From assembly GCA_902825985.1 (NCBI GenBank), contig CADEDC010000055.1:1-39558 (forward strand): a DNA stretch of 39,558 nt. Direction: 5' to 3'. Position numbers and translations under genes: made by a program. This DNA comes from an uncultured Acidobacteriota bacterium (GTDB lineage Bacteria; Acidobacteriota; Vicinamibacteria; Vicinamibacterales; CAVVIG01). Positions 8,807-17,534 of the stretch are shown here, piece after piece (the stretch's first letter is position 1; each line of letters starts with the position of its first letter). The notes beneath the pieces are model-generated. The model did not search any database. It saw only the letters and a program-made list of their open reading frames with translations, and was not told the DNA's origin.

Positions 8807-8854
8807 CCGCCGTCTCGCGTCCGCGTCGAACATGCGCGCCTCGCGCATCCGTGC

Positions 8855-8860
8855 CACAAT
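8855..8860 (+). promoter_or_regulatory. Possible -10 element CACAAT, 7 bases before the FHA-GAF-PP2C start
   Basis: CACAAT (4 of 6 consensus) is followed by 7 bases and the ATG at 8868, with no Shine-Dalgarno site between. This fits a leaderless start. No good -35 is visible. Confidence 0.3.
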
Positions 8861-8867
8861 TCCGCGC

Positions 8868-10481
8868 ATGTCCGGCGCCCTGCTCCAGGTCCACGACGAA
8901 CGCGGTCAGCGCGCCGTCCGGATCGACCGGCCGATCCTCGTCATCGGCCGACGGGCGACCGCCGACCTGCCGTTGTCGAGCGCCGACGTGTCGCGCGACC
9001 ACGCCGAAATCGTCCGGACCGGCGACGAGTACCGCCTGCGCGATCGCGGGTCGCGCCACGGCACGTTCGTCAACGGCGAGCAGATCGCCGACTGCGTGCT
9101 GGCGCACGGCGACACGATCCGGTTCGGCCGCAGCGGCGCCAACCAGGCGACGTTTCTGCTCGACCTCGGCGCGTCGCCGCTGCGCAGTCAGTCATCGGAG
9201 GTCGGCGATCTGCGGCAGCTGAGCGCGGTGCTCGACGGCCTGCGCGCCCTGAGCTCGGGGCGCGTCCTCGACGAGGTGCTGACCCTGGTCCTCGACTCGG
9301 CCATCGAATCGGTCAAGGCGGACCGCGGCTTCATCATGCTCGCCGAGCCGGAGGGGGCACTCGAGTTCAAGATCGCCAGGGCTCGCGGCGGCGTGACGAT
9401 TCCAGGCACGACGTTCGCGACCAGCGAGAAGATCCCGCGCGAGGTGTTCTCGACCGGCCGCAGCCGCATCGTCCAGGACCTTCTCGACGCCGACCTCGCG
9501 GACCGGCACGGCGGCACGATTGCCGCCGGCATCCGACACGTCCAGTGTGTGCCGCTGCGGGTGGCCGCCATGGGGGAATCCGGCCATGCCGGCGCGGCGG
9601 CCCAGATTGGCGTCCTCTATCTCGACGGCCGGGAGCGCGGCCGGATGACGTCGCCGACCACGGCGGCGTCGCTCGAGGCGTTCGCCGTCCAGGCCGCCAT
9701 GGCCATCGAGAGCGCCCGGCTGTATGCGGCGTCCGCGGAGAAGGCACGCACCGACCGGGACCTGCGCGTCGCGGCAGACATGCAGCGCGCGCTGCTGCCC
9801 GAGCCGCGTTACGCCTGCCGGTGGCACGATCTGGCGGCCGTGTCGGCGCCGTGCCGGACGGTCGGCGGCGACTTCTTCGACTACCTGGAGCTCGGCGACG
9901 GGCGCTTCGGCTTCGCGCTCGGCGATGTCGCCGGCAAGGGACCGGCGGCGGCGTTGCTCGCCGCGGTCGTCCAGAGTCACTTCGCGGCACTGGCGCCGGT
10001 CAGTCCGACGCCGGCTGACACGCTGGCACGCCTCAACGGCGCCCTGCTGCGACGCGCCGTCGAAGCACGCTTCGCGACGATGTGCTACGGCGTGCTCGAG
10101 CGCGATGGGATGCTGCACTACTGCAACGCCGGCCAGGAGGCGCCGCTCGTCATCAGCCGAAACGGCCTGCACTGGCTCGATGTCGGCGGTCCGGTGCTCG
10201 GCCTGCTGCCGGCCGCGCGCTATGAGTCGGGGCAGGTGCGGCTCGCCGTCGGCGATGTCGTCCTGTTCTTCAGCGACGGCGTCACCGAGGCGCGCAGCCC
10301 GAGCGACGACGAGTTCGGGCGTGACCGGCTCATCGACGCCGTGCAGGACTGCCACGGCGTCGCGCCCGATGCCGTGCTCGACCGCTTGCTCGACGCCGTC
10401 AACCGGTTTGCGGCCGGCGCGCCGCAAGCCGATGACCTGACGGTCCTCGTGCTCCGTCGTCTTGGCGCCAGCCCGGGCTGA
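8868..10481 (+). CDS. FHA-GAF-PP2C (SpoIIE-type) serine phosphatase
   Basis: This 537-residue cytoplasmic signalling protein has three domains. An N-terminal FHA phosphothreonine-binding domain (about 5-95) shows VIGRRATADLPL, SRDHAEI and DRGSRHGTFVNGE. A GAF sensor domain (about 115-290) ends in the helix AFAVQAAMAIESARLY. A PP2C/SpoIIE phosphatase (about 305-530) shows VGGDFFDYLEL, GDVAGKGPAAALL, FSDGVTEAR and the final ADDLTVLVL; the Asp residues that bind Mn/Mg are present. Such proteins usually dephosphorylate anti-sigma antagonists in partner-switching pathways, but no STAS or anti-sigma kinase gene is adjacent. ATG 8868 fits the FHA start; an in-frame upstream ATG (8832) adds a basic stretch unlike FHA. 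Confidence 0.9.
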   Translation: MSGALLQVHDERGQRAVRIDRPILVIGRRATADLPLSSADVSRDHAEIVRTGDEYRLRDRGSRHGTFVNGEQIADCVLAHGDTIRFGRSGANQATFLLDLGASPLRSQSSEVGDLRQLSAVLDGLRALSSGRVLDEVLTLVLDSAIESVKADRGFIMLAEPEGALEFKIARARGGVTIPGTTFATSEKIPREVFSTGRSRIVQDLLDADLADRHGGTIAAGIRHVQCVPLRVAAMGESGHAGAAAQIGVLYLDGRERGRMTSPTTAASLEAFAVQAAMAIESARLYAASAEKARTDRDLRVAADMQRALLPEPRYACRWHDLAAVSAPCRTVGGDFFDYLELGDGRFGFALGDVAGKGPAAALLAAVVQSHFAALAPVSPTPADTLARLNGALLRRAVEARFATMCYGVLERDGMLHYCNAGQEAPLVISRNGLHWLDVGGPVLGLLPAARYESGQVRLAVGDVVLFFSDGVTEARSPSDDEFGRDRLIDAVQDCHGVAPDAVLDRLLDAVNRFAAGAPQADDLTVLVLRRLGASPG

Positions 10482-10493
10482 CGCCCCTGGCGC
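10465..10493. terminator. Hairpin between convergent phosphatase and MATE genes
   Basis: GCGCCA (10465-10470) and TGGCGC (10488-10493) can pair around a loop that itself contains the palindrome GCCCGGGC. It lies at the convergent gene junction and has no T-run. Confidence 0.25.
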
Positions 10494-10509
10494 ACCCGGC
10501 CGGCCGCCG

Positions 10510-11895
10510 CTACAACAGGTCGACGGCCGCGGCGACCGGCTCGATGGTCGCGCGCTGCGGCTGTCCGAGCTTCGTCGCGAACTCGCGCTGCAGCAGCCAC
10601 CAGATCGCCGCCAGCTGCAGGAACACCGCCGCCACCGACAGATACCAGATCCAGTGCAGGTGGAAGCCGTCCGCCTTCGACAGCAGGAAGGCCGGCACTG
10701 CGAACACCAGCAACCGGCTGAGCGACGCAATCAGCGCCGGCATCGTGTTGCCCATCGCCTGGAACATGCTCGAGGCGACGAACACGACGCCCGACGCGAC
10801 GAAGCTGACCGACACGATCCGCAGGTAGTCGGTGCCGACTTCGATCACGGTCGGGTCGGACGAGAAGATGCCGATCAACGACGCCGCGGCGAAAAAGCAC
10901 AGGGCCGTCGACACCGCCATCACGGCTGCGGCCATGCCGGCGGCCATGTGGAACACCGCTTTCACCCGGTCACCGAGCCCGGCGCCGAAGTTCTGGCCGG
11001 CAATCGGCGATGCCGCAAATGCCAGCGCCACCACCGGCATGAACGACGCCTGCAGCACCCGCATGCCGATGCCGTAGCCGGCCTGGGCCTCGGACCCGAA
11101 TGGGCGCGTGATGCCGTAGACGATGAAGAGGTTGACGGCGGTGAGGGCAAACTCCGCCCCGGCCGGCAGGCCGATCTTCAGCAGCGCGCCCCACTCGGCG
11201 AGCCGCGGGCGCAGCTGCTCCCGCTCGAAGCGCAGATAGGCGTGGCGCGGCACGAACAGCGCGCTCAACCACAACACGCCGACCAGCACGCCGATGAACG
11301 TCGCGAGCGCGGCGCCGGCAACCCCGAGTGGCCGGCCGGTGCCCCAACCGAAAATCAGGACCGGCGCCAGCGCGATGTTGATGATGACGGTCGCCGTCTG
11401 CACGACCATGCCGGGGCGGAAGTTGCCGGCCCCCCGCAGGGCCGACGCCATCGCCACGATGACGAACTGCAGCGCCAGTGCGGGCAGGAACCAGAACAGG
11501 TAGTCGGCGGCCGCGGCGGCCGTCACCGGATCCGCGCTCTGCATCGTCGCGTAGGGGGTCCGCAGCGCCAGGGCCACGACCAGGAACAGGAACCCGACGA
11601 CCATCGACAGCGTCTGCGACTGGTTGAAGGCGCGCTGCGCCCGCGCGTGATCCTTCTGCCCGACCGCGTGCGCGACGAGCGTGGTGGTCCCGACGCCCAG
11701 CACCTGGGTGGCCGCCAGGACGACGAACTGCAGGTTGCCGGCGACCGCGACGCCGGCGACCGCCTCCTTGCCGAGACGGCCGACGAAGTAGAGATCGACG
11801 AGGATGTACAGCGTCTGGAAGAGCATCGTGACCAGCATGAAGCTGGCCGTTCGCACGAGGTTGCGTGCGATGGTGTCCTTGGTCAGGTCCTGCAA
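10510..11895 (-). CDS. MATE family multidrug efflux transporter
   Basis: This 461-residue protein has about 12 membrane segments in two homologous halves. It matches MATE exporters: LFQTLYILVDLYFVGRLG near the N-terminus, ALRGAGNFRPGM and GWGTGRPLGVAGAALAT in the first half, and SPIAGQNFGAGLGDRV and SMFQAMGNTMPAL in the second. These export drugs or metabolites in exchange for Na+ or H+. The TTG start at 11895 gives MQDLTKDTIARNLVR, the usual MATE N-terminus, and has GAGG 5 bases upstream. Longer frames into the divergent amidohydrolase gene are antisense to real coding and are not used. Confidence 0.9.
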   Translation of the reverse strand: MQDLTKDTIARNLVRTASFMLVTMLFQTLYILVDLYFVGRLGKEAVAGVAVAGNLQFVVLAATQVLGVGTTTLVAHAVGQKDHARAQRAFNQSQTLSMVVGFLFLVVALALRTPYATMQSADPVTAAAAADYLFWFLPALALQFVIVAMASALRGAGNFRPGMVVQTATVIINIALAPVLIFGWGTGRPLGVAGAALATFIGVLVGVLWLSALFVPRHAYLRFEREQLRPRLAEWGALLKIGLPAGAEFALTAVNLFIVYGITRPFGSEAQAGYGIGMRVLQASFMPVVALAFAASPIAGQNFGAGLGDRVKAVFHMAAGMAAAVMAVSTALCFFAAASLIGIFSSDPTVIEVGTDYLRIVSVSFVASGVVFVASSMFQAMGNTMPALIASLSRLLVFAVPAFLLSKADGFHLHWIWYLSVAAVFLQLAAIWWLLQREFATKLGQPQRATIEPVAAAVDLL

Positions 11896-11911
11896 GTGTG
11901 CCTCAGCTGGA

Positions 11912-11917
11912 ATTGTA
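11912..11917 (-). promoter_or_regulatory. -10 element TACAAT of the MATE gene
   Basis: On the minus strand TACAAT ends 16 bases before the TTG start at 11895. Transcription would begin about 9-10 bases before the start codon and just include the GAGG ribosome site. No clear -35. Confidence 0.45.
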
Positions 11918-11995
11918 CACGGCACGGCGGTCTCATCGGCCGCCGCCCCCAGCCGCGCCCCGCCGGCCGTTCCGGCCGCAGCGGCTCGCGGCGAT

Positions 11996-12024
11996 TTGAC
12001 GGACCGCGCGGCCGGCCGTAGGCT
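11996..12024 (+). promoter_or_regulatory. Candidate sigma70 promoter of the amidohydrolase gene
   Basis: TTGACG (11996-12001), a 17-base spacer and TAGGCT (12019-12024) form a plausible promoter. The leader of about 50 bases contains the AGGAGG ribosome site at 12068-12073. The -10 is weak (3 of 6). Confidence 0.45.
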
Positions 12025-12081
12025 GATGCGGTCTGGGGCCCGGCGACGGACCGGTTGACCGCCAGACAGGAGGCAAACGTG

Positions 12082-13485
12082 ATGCAGCCGTGGACGTGGA
12101 GGGTTGCCGGCACCGGCCTGCTGCTCGTGACCGCCGGTGTGCTGGGCGTCTCGTCGCAGCCGCGACCCGCGCCGACGACCGGCGGCCCGGTGCTCTACGA
12201 AGGGGCGCGCGTCATCATCGGTGACGAACGGCCGACCATCGACGACGGCGCCTTCGTGGTCGCCGGCGGTCGCATCACGGCCGTCGGCCGCCGGGGCGAG
12301 GTGACGGCGCCGGCCGGCGCCACCCGTGTCGATCTCAGCGGCAAGACGGTGATGCCGGCGATCGTGAACATCCACGCCCACGTCGGCTACGAAAAATACC
12401 TGGAGGCGGAAGGGCTGTCACGGGGTGAGCACTTCACCGAAGCCAACCTGCTCGACCATCTGTACCGCGAGGCGGCCTTCGGGGTCGGCTCGATGCTCGA
12501 CGCCGGGTCCGGTGCGCTACCGGTGACGCAGAAGTTCCAGAGCGACCAGCGGGCCGGCCGGTTCCCCGGCGCCGCACGGCTCCACTTGATGGGCGGCATC
12601 GTGCCGGTGCAGGGCGGCCCCGATCACATCCTCATCCAGGGAACGCGGGCGCTCGGGGCCAACTACGAGGTCACGCGGAGTCCGGAGGCGCGCACGGCGG
12701 TCCAGGATCTCAAGGCCAAGGGGGTGAGGCACGTCAAGATCTGGCTCGGCGATCGCAACGGCACCTACCCGGCGATGCCGCACGAAGTCTACGACGCGGT
12801 GATCGACGAAGCGCACAAGGCCGGGATCGCGGTGCACGCCCACGCGACCAATCTCCGCGACCAGAAGGACGCGATTCGTGCCGGCATCGACGTGCTGGTG
12901 CACACCGTGCAGAACGCGCCCGTCGACGACGAGCTCGCCGCGGTGCTGGCGGAGAAGCGTCCGTATTGGACCACCGTGTTCGGCCTCGGCGATCGCAGTG
13001 AAGTGTGCGACCGCAATCCGTTCGTGCTGCAGGTCCTGTCGGCCGCCATCGTCAGCGACATCCTGGCGACCGACTGCCGGCCGAACCCGAATGCGGCGGT
13101 GCGGGAGCAGCGTTTGAAAGCGAATTTCATGAAGATGATCGCATCGGGCGCGCGTCTGGTGCTCGGCACCGACGCCGGCGTCTGGCCGCGCTACACCTTC
13201 GGCACCGCCGACCACCATGAGCTGCAGCGCTACGTCGAGTTCGGCCTGCCGCCGGCGCAGGCCATCATCGCGGCCACCTCGCGGCCGGCCGAAGCGATCG
13301 GCCTCACGGATGTCGGGGTCATCGCGAACGACCGGCGCGCCGACTTCCTCGTGCTCGATGCCAACCCGCTGGACGACATCAGGAACACCCGTCGGATAGC
13401 CGCCGTGTATCTCGATGGTGCGGCGGTCGACCGCGCCGCCCTGCTGGCGCGCTGGGGCCCCGCCGCCGGAACGCCGGCGCGCTGA
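12082..13485 (+). CDS. Exported amidohydrolase (imidazolonepropionase/prolidase-like)
   Basis: This 467-residue protein has a Sec signal (residues 1-26), then an amidohydrolase TIM barrel with flanking beta-sandwich. Metal-site residues are in the expected order: His98 and His100 in NIHAHVG, Lys219 in HVKIWLGD (candidate carboxylated lysine), His254 in VHAHATN, His274 and Asp364 in LGTDAGVW. Exported members of this group hydrolyse dipeptides or cyclic amides; the substrate here is unknown. ATG 12082 is chosen because a perfect AGGAGG (12068-12073) lies 8 bases upstream; the preceding in-frame GTG (12079) is too close. It converges with the TPR gene. Confidence 0.88.
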   Translation: MQPWTWRVAGTGLLLVTAGVLGVSSQPRPAPTTGGPVLYEGARVIIGDERPTIDDGAFVVAGGRITAVGRRGEVTAPAGATRVDLSGKTVMPAIVNIHAHVGYEKYLEAEGLSRGEHFTEANLLDHLYREAAFGVGSMLDAGSGALPVTQKFQSDQRAGRFPGAARLHLMGGIVPVQGGPDHILIQGTRALGANYEVTRSPEARTAVQDLKAKGVRHVKIWLGDRNGTYPAMPHEVYDAVIDEAHKAGIAVHAHATNLRDQKDAIRAGIDVLVHTVQNAPVDDELAAVLAEKRPYWTTVFGLGDRSEVCDRNPFVLQVLSAAIVSDILATDCRPNPNAAVREQRLKANFMKMIASGARLVLGTDAGVWPRYTFGTADHHELQRYVEFGLPPAQAIIAATSRPAEAIGLTDVGVIANDRRADFLVLDANPLDDIRNTRRIAAVYLDGAAVDRAALLARWGPAAGTPAR

Positions 13486-13503
13486 CCGCCGGCGCCAGCG
13501 CGC
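13477..13503. terminator. Hairpin between convergent amidohydrolase and TPR genes
   Basis: GCGCGCT (13477-13483) and AGCGCGC (13497-13503) form a perfect 7-bp stem with a 13-base loop covering the 3' end of the amidohydrolase gene and the gap to its convergent neighbour. No T-run; a two-way terminator is inference. Confidence 0.35.
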
Positions 13504-13504
13504 G

Positions 13505-14182
13505 CTATCGCGGCGCGCCGAGGCGGGCGACGTGGACCTGGGCCACCATGTGCATGTAGCCGCCGGCCGATCGGAACCGATCGCTGGCGGCCACCGCGAG
13601 GGCGGCGCGCGCGCGTGCGGCGTCGCCCACCGCTTCGGCGTACAGCCCGACGTAGAGGTGCGCATAGAACTGGGCGCTGGCGTTGCTGCCGCCGGCCCTC
13701 AGGACCTGTTCGGGCGCCACCGTGCCCTTCAGCAGCTCGTAGACCTCGCGCATCGGCAGGCGGGCGTCGGGACCGACCGGCAGCAACAGCGCGCGCGCCC
13801 GCGCCGGCGACTCGGCGCGGGCAACGCACAGGAAATGCCACGCCGCATTCTCCACGTCGTTCGGATTCACCGTGCGATGGGCCTCGAACTGACGCCGACA
13901 GTCGGTGAATCGGCCGGCATAGTACAGCGCGATGCCGCGCTGCCACAGCTGCGGCATGGCGCGCGGCGCCAGGACCACGAGCTGGTCGAATGCAGCGACG
14001 GACTGCTCGATTCGGCCGCCGGCGAAGTCGGCAATCGCTCGATCGAGCAGGACGTCCGGATCGGCCGGTTGCGCATGCGCCATCGCCGTCGCTGTGAGCA
14101 GCAGCGCACCGATCGCCAGGCGGCGCGCCGGTCGTCGCGCCGCCGAGCCGCCGGCGCTACGGGCGCAGATCCAACGCGGCAA
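13505..14182 (-). CDS. Exported TPR-like repeat protein
   Basis: The mature part shows helical TPR-like repeats: LLDRAIADFAGGRIEQSVAAF, then MPQLWQRGIALYYAGRFTDC, then a C-terminal YAHLYVGLYAEAVGDAARAR segment. Such domains act as protein-binding scaffolds. The start is uncertain. The TTG at 14182 gives a basic stretch plus hydrophobic signal (RRLAIGALLLTATAMAHAQ) and 225 residues, and overlaps the end of the upstream PQQ-propeller gene by 26 bases. The next ATG would start inside the signal region at about MAHAQPADP. The overlap suggests an operon with the propeller gene. Function unknown. Confidence 0.65.
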   Translation of the reverse strand: MPRWICARSAGGSAARRPARRLAIGALLLTATAMAHAQPADPDVLLDRAIADFAGGRIEQSVAAFDQLVVLAPRAMPQLWQRGIALYYAGRFTDCRRQFEAHRTVNPNDVENAAWHFLCVARAESPARARALLLPVGPDARLPMREVYELLKGTVAPEQVLRAGGSNASAQFYAHLYVGLYAEAVGDAARARAALAVAASDRFRSAGGYMHMVAQVHVARLGAPR

Positions 14183-15398
14183 GCGTCGTCTCGTTTCTCG
14201 CGTAGAGGATGCCGTCGGCCAGCGCCGGGAACGCCCGGACGACCGCCGGCAGCACCTGGGCGCGGGCGCGCGGCCGGAACGCATCCGGCGTCGCCTCGGC
14301 GAGCACCAGTTCGCCGCTCTCCCGGAGGATGATCAGCTGCCGGCCGGCCAGGATGATGCTGCCGGCACGGAACTGCTCCTGGCTCCACCGCACCTTGCCG
14401 GTGCGCAGTTCGACGGCGCGCAGCGCCGGACCGAACTCCTGCCGGCCGTGATATCCGTAGAGGATGCCGTCGGCCAGCACCGGCGTCGCGTAGTGCGTGG
14501 TCAGGCTGTCCAGTCCGGTCCACACGTCGACCAGCGCCGCACCGTCGATCCGGAGCAGGCCGGCGCCAGGTCCATACTCGGCCGACACGAACAGCTCGCT
14601 GCCGACCACGATCGGTGAGGCGGCGTTGACCGAGGCGGCCGCGCGGGCCCGCCAGGGGCGGCGGAAGGCCACCGCACCGTTCACCGGATCCAGGCCGACG
14701 AGGCCGGCGCGGGTGAGAAAGATCACCAGCCGGCGCCCGCCGACGGTGGCGGCAACCGGTGACGAGTAGCTCGCCTCATCATCCGTCGCCGTCCACAACA
14801 CCCGTCCGGTCGCGGCGTCGAACGCCACGATGCCGGCGCCGCGGCCGCCGACGTTGGCGATGACGCGACCGTCCTCGACAATCGGCGATCCCGCCGCGCC
14901 GAAGAAGCCCTTCGCCACCCTGAATCGGGCCGCGGTGTCTTCGCTCCAGCGCCGCTTCCCGTCCGCCAGACCAACCGCGTGCAGCTGTCCCTGCGCGCCG
15001 AAAGTGTAGACGATGCCGTTGGCGACCACCGGCACCGCCCGCGGTCCTTCATCGAAGCCGAAATCATCGCGATAGGTCGTCGCGTACGCGTAGCGCCACA
15101 ACGGCGTGCCGGACGCCGGATTCAGCGCCTCGATGACCTCGTCGTTCTTGATGCGATGGAACAGGATCAGCCTGCCGTCGGCGACGACCGGACCGCTGAA
15201 GCCGGCGCCGACCGGCCTCGTCCACAGCCGTCGTGGTCCGCCAGCGGGCCAGCGCTCGGCCAGCGGCGTGCCGCGGTAGACGCCGTCGCGCGCCGCGCCG
15301 AGGTACTGTGGCCAGTCATCCGCGGCGGCCCGCAGCAGCGGTACGGCCGAGCCGACGATCAGCGCCAGCGCGACGAGCGCGGGAAGAGGTCGCCTCAT
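14157..15398 (-). CDS. Exported PQQ-type beta-propeller protein
   Basis: This 413-residue protein has a Sec signal (residues 1-25, ending RAAAD). Blades of a PQQ-repeat propeller follow, each with the pattern G-x-[VL]-x-A-[LF]-[DN]-x-x-[TS]-G-x-x-x-W: EALNPASGTPLWRYAY, HAVGLADGKRRW, VAFDAATGRVLWTA, RAVELRTGKVRW. The start WPQYLGAARDGVY is typical of the 'WPQFRG' exported propellers of Acidobacteria, Planctomycetes and Verrucomicrobia. No quinoprotein dehydrogenase active-site motif was noticed, so it may be a binding or BamB-like protein rather than an enzyme. It is divergent from a second propeller of the same type, with only 38 bases between the starts. Confidence 0.87.
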   Translation of the reverse strand: MRRPLPALVALALIVGSAVPLLRAAADDWPQYLGAARDGVYRGTPLAERWPAGGPRRLWTRPVGAGFSGPVVADGRLILFHRIKNDEVIEALNPASGTPLWRYAYATTYRDDFGFDEGPRAVPVVANGIVYTFGAQGQLHAVGLADGKRRWSEDTAARFRVAKGFFGAAGSPIVEDGRVIANVGGRGAGIVAFDAATGRVLWTATDDEASYSSPVAATVGGRRLVIFLTRAGLVGLDPVNGAVAFRRPWRARAAASVNAASPIVVGSELFVSAEYGPGAGLLRIDGAALVDVWTGLDSLTTHYATPVLADGILYGYHGRQEFGPALRAVELRTGKVRWSQEQFRAGSIILAGRQLIILRESGELVLAEATPDAFRPRARAQVLPAVVRAFPALADGILYARNETTLAALDLRP

Positions 15399-15411
15399 GT
15401 GGCTGTTCGGC

Positions 15412-15417
15412 AGTATA
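15412..15417 (-). promoter_or_regulatory. -10 element TATACT of the first PQQ-propeller gene
   Basis: On the minus strand TATACT (5 of 6) ends 13 bases before the ATG at 15398, so the leader would be only about 6 bases. The divergent gene's candidate -10 (15426-15431) lies 8 bases away, so the two promoters overlap. Confidence 0.45.
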
Positions 15418-15425
15418 GCCGGATG

Positions 15426-15431
15426 TACGAT
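15426..15431 (+). promoter_or_regulatory. Possible -10 element TACGAT of the second PQQ-propeller gene
   Basis: TACGAT (4 of 6) ends 5 bases before the GTG at 15437. This fits a leaderless start in the 38-base divergent gap. Confidence 0.3.
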
Positions 15432-15436
15432 GGGAC

Positions 15437-16690
15437 GTGCGACGGTCGCTCATTGCCGGGTTCGGGCTCGTGGCGCTCGCCGCCGCCTTCGGGATCGGTG
15501 TGGCGGCGCAGGAGTGGCCCCAGTTCCGCGGCCCGACCGGGCAAGGGCTCGCCGACGTGGACGACGTGCCGCTGCGCTGGAGTGAAACGGAGAACGTCCG
15601 CTGGAAGGTACCGGTGGACGGCAGCGGCTGGTCGTCACCGGTCGTGTCGCAAGGTCGCGTCTGGCTGACCGCCGCGGTCGAGGTAACGGGCAATGGACGC
15701 GCCGACCGCGGGCTGTCCCTCCGCGCCGTCGCCTTCGACGCAGCGACCGGCGCCCGCGTGGTCGACGTGGAGGTGTTCCGTCTCGCGCGCCGGCGGCTGC
15801 TGAACCCCAAGAACAGCTTCGCGTCGGCCACGCCGGTGATCGCGGACGATCGCGTGTTCGTCCATTTCGGCGCCGACGGCACGGCCGCGCTGTCGGTCAC
15901 CGGCGAGGTGCTGTGGCGGAACCGCTTCCCCTACGAGTCGCAACACGGTGGTGGCGGCTCGCCGGTGGTCTATCGCGACCTCCTCATCATCAACTGCGAT
16001 GGCAACGACGTCGACGCATTCGTGGTCGCCGTCGAGGCACACACCGGGAAGCAGCGTTGGCGCCGGCAGCGGCGCAAGCCGTCCGACCAGGCCTACACGA
16101 CACCGCTGGTGATCACCGCCGCCGGTCGCGACCAGCTGGTGTCGGTCGGCGCCTATCGGACCGAGGCGTACGACCCGGCGACCGGCCGCGACATCTGGCA
16201 CGTCACCTACGAGGATGGCTTCTCCAACGTGCCTCGTCCGGTGTTCGGTCACGGCCTCGTGTTCATCGCCACCGGCTTCCAGCAGCCGACACTGATTGCG
16301 GTGCGGCCCGACGGCGCGGGGGACGTGACGCGCACGCATGTCGTGTGGAGACTGACGCGTGGCGCGCCGCTCACTCCCTCGCCGCTGCTCGTCGGCGACG
16401 CGCTGTACGTGGTCAGCGACACCGGCATCCTGACGCTCGTCGACGCGCGGGACGGCCGCGTCCTGGAACAGCAGCGGCTCGGCGGCACCTACTCGGCGTC
16501 GCCGCTGTACGCCGGCGGCCGTATCTACCTCCTCGACGAGGACGGCCGGACGACGGTGCTGGCACCCGGACGGTCGCTCAGCCGCCTGGCGGTGAACCAG
16601 CTGGACGGCACGACACTCGCGTCGATCGCGGCGGCGGATGACGCGCTCTTCCTCCGCAGCCACGCCGCGCTCTACCGACTCGGCTCGTAG
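15437..16690 (+). CDS. Exported PQQ-type beta-propeller protein
   Basis: This 417-residue protein has a signal peptide (MRRSLIAGFGLVALAAAFGIGVAAQ), the EWPQFRGPTGQGLAD start typical of exported acidobacterial/planctomycete propellers, and repeated blades such as AFDAATGARVVDV, VEAHTGKQRW and YDPATGRDIW. It is related to the divergent neighbour (14157-15398) but is not a recent duplicate, since few residues beyond the repeat signature are shared. It probably acts in the periplasm or outer membrane as a binding or scaffold protein. GTG start; no ATG is available in frame before the signal. Confidence 0.87.
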   Translation: MRRSLIAGFGLVALAAAFGIGVAAQEWPQFRGPTGQGLADVDDVPLRWSETENVRWKVPVDGSGWSSPVVSQGRVWLTAAVEVTGNGRADRGLSLRAVAFDAATGARVVDVEVFRLARRRLLNPKNSFASATPVIADDRVFVHFGADGTAALSVTGEVLWRNRFPYESQHGGGGSPVVYRDLLIINCDGNDVDAFVVAVEAHTGKQRWRRQRRKPSDQAYTTPLVITAAGRDQLVSVGAYRTEAYDPATGRDIWHVTYEDGFSNVPRPVFGHGLVFIATGFQQPTLIAVRPDGAGDVTRTHVVWRLTRGAPLTPSPLLVGDALYVVSDTGILTLVDARDGRVLEQQRLGGTYSASPLYAGGRIYLLDEDGRTTVLAPGRSLSRLAVNQLDGTTLASIAAADDALFLRSHAALYRLGS

Positions 16691-16773
16691 CTCGGCTGCC
16701 GGCCGTCACCGGCGATCTCCAGCGTTTACGAGCAACCGGTTGATGGCTACCATAGGCATCCCTCCCCCTCGTT

Positions 16774-16800
16774 GCGAGTGCTGCCGGACGCCGCACTCGC
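16774..16800 (+). other. Perfect 8-bp hairpin in the leader of the lectin-like lipoprotein gene
   Basis: GCGAGTGC (16774-16781) and GCACTCGC (16793-16800) form a perfect stem with an 11-base loop. It lies between the PQQ-propeller stop and the ribosome site at about 16824. It could end the upstream transcript or act on the downstream leader. No T-run. Confidence 0.4.
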
Positions 16801-16835
16801 CTGACGCGCCCTTCAATGAAAGCGAGGAACCTTCC

Positions 16836-17504
16836 ATGCGAATGCCGCTGCGGTTCATGACGGTGCTGGTTGGCGTGAGTATCGGCACCGCCGCGTGTGG
16901 CGAGGATGCGCCGACGGCGCCTTCCGGTCCGACGATGGGTATGTTCGTGACCAGTGCCACCAGCGTGACCGGCAATCTTGGCGGACTGGCCGGCGCCGAT
17001 GCCACGTGTCAGCGATTGGCGGCCGCCGTCGGGCAGGGCAACCGCACGTGGCGCGCCTATCTGAGCGCCGAGCGCGACGCGACGACCGGACAAGCGGTCC
17101 ACGCACGCGACCGCATCGGGTCAGGTCCCTGGTACAACGCGAATCTGGTGCTGGTCGCCAACAGCGTGACCGAACTGCACGCCCGCCCGGGCGACGCGGC
17201 GCTCTTCGTCGACGAGCGCGGCGTCCGGATCAACGGGCAGTGGACCGGGTCGCCGACGCCGAACGAGCACGACATTCTGACCGGATCCAACGCCGACGGC
17301 ACCGTGGCCGCGGGACTCACCTGCTCCGACTGGACAGCGAACTCCGCGAGCCAGGCGGCCCAGGTGGGACACTCCGACGGCCTGGGCCCCAATCAAAGCA
17401 CGACCGGCAGCCTGTCCTCATGGAATGCGGCGCACGCCAGCCAGAGCTGTGAGAACACCGCTCCACGTGGCGGCGCTGGCCGCTTCTATTGCTTCGCGCG
17501 CTAG
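16836..17504 (+). CDS. Lipoprotein with an endostatin/C-type-lectin-like domain
   Basis: This 222-residue protein has a lipobox (GTAAC, near residue 21). The domain resembles the endostatin/C-type-lectin-like fold found in bacterial secreted proteins: GNLGGLAGADATCQRLA, TWRAYLSAERDATTGQAVHARDRIG (a contiguous stretch near residue 69), GPWYNANLVLV, LTCSDWTANSAS, VGHSDGLGP and a final GGAGRFYCFAR. The four cysteines after the lipid-anchored one could form two disulfides. The likely site is the cell surface, binding glycans or matrix. GAGGA lies 8 bases before the ATG. Confidence 0.75.
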   Translation: MRMPLRFMTVLVGVSIGTAACGEDAPTAPSGPTMGMFVTSATSVTGNLGGLAGADATCQRLAAAVGQGNRTWRAYLSAERDATTGQAVHARDRIGSGPWYNANLVLVANSVTELHARPGDAALFVDERGVRINGQWTGSPTPNEHDILTGSNADGTVAAGLTCSDWTANSASQAAQVGHSDGLGPNQSTTGSLSSWNAAHASQSCENTAPRGGAGRFYCFAR

Positions 17505-17534
17505 CGGCGGCCAGCCGGCTCGCCAGGGAATGTC

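Noticed and set aside
5630..8869. Open minus-strand frame of 1079 codons across the BACON and APC genes
   Set aside because: It lies out of frame or antisense to recognised genes and shows low-complexity Arg/Asp/His composition.
10462..12021. Plus-strand frame of 519 codons opposite the MATE gene
   Set aside because: The product is Arg/His/Asp/Gln-rich with no fold, while the opposite strand encodes a full MATE exporter.
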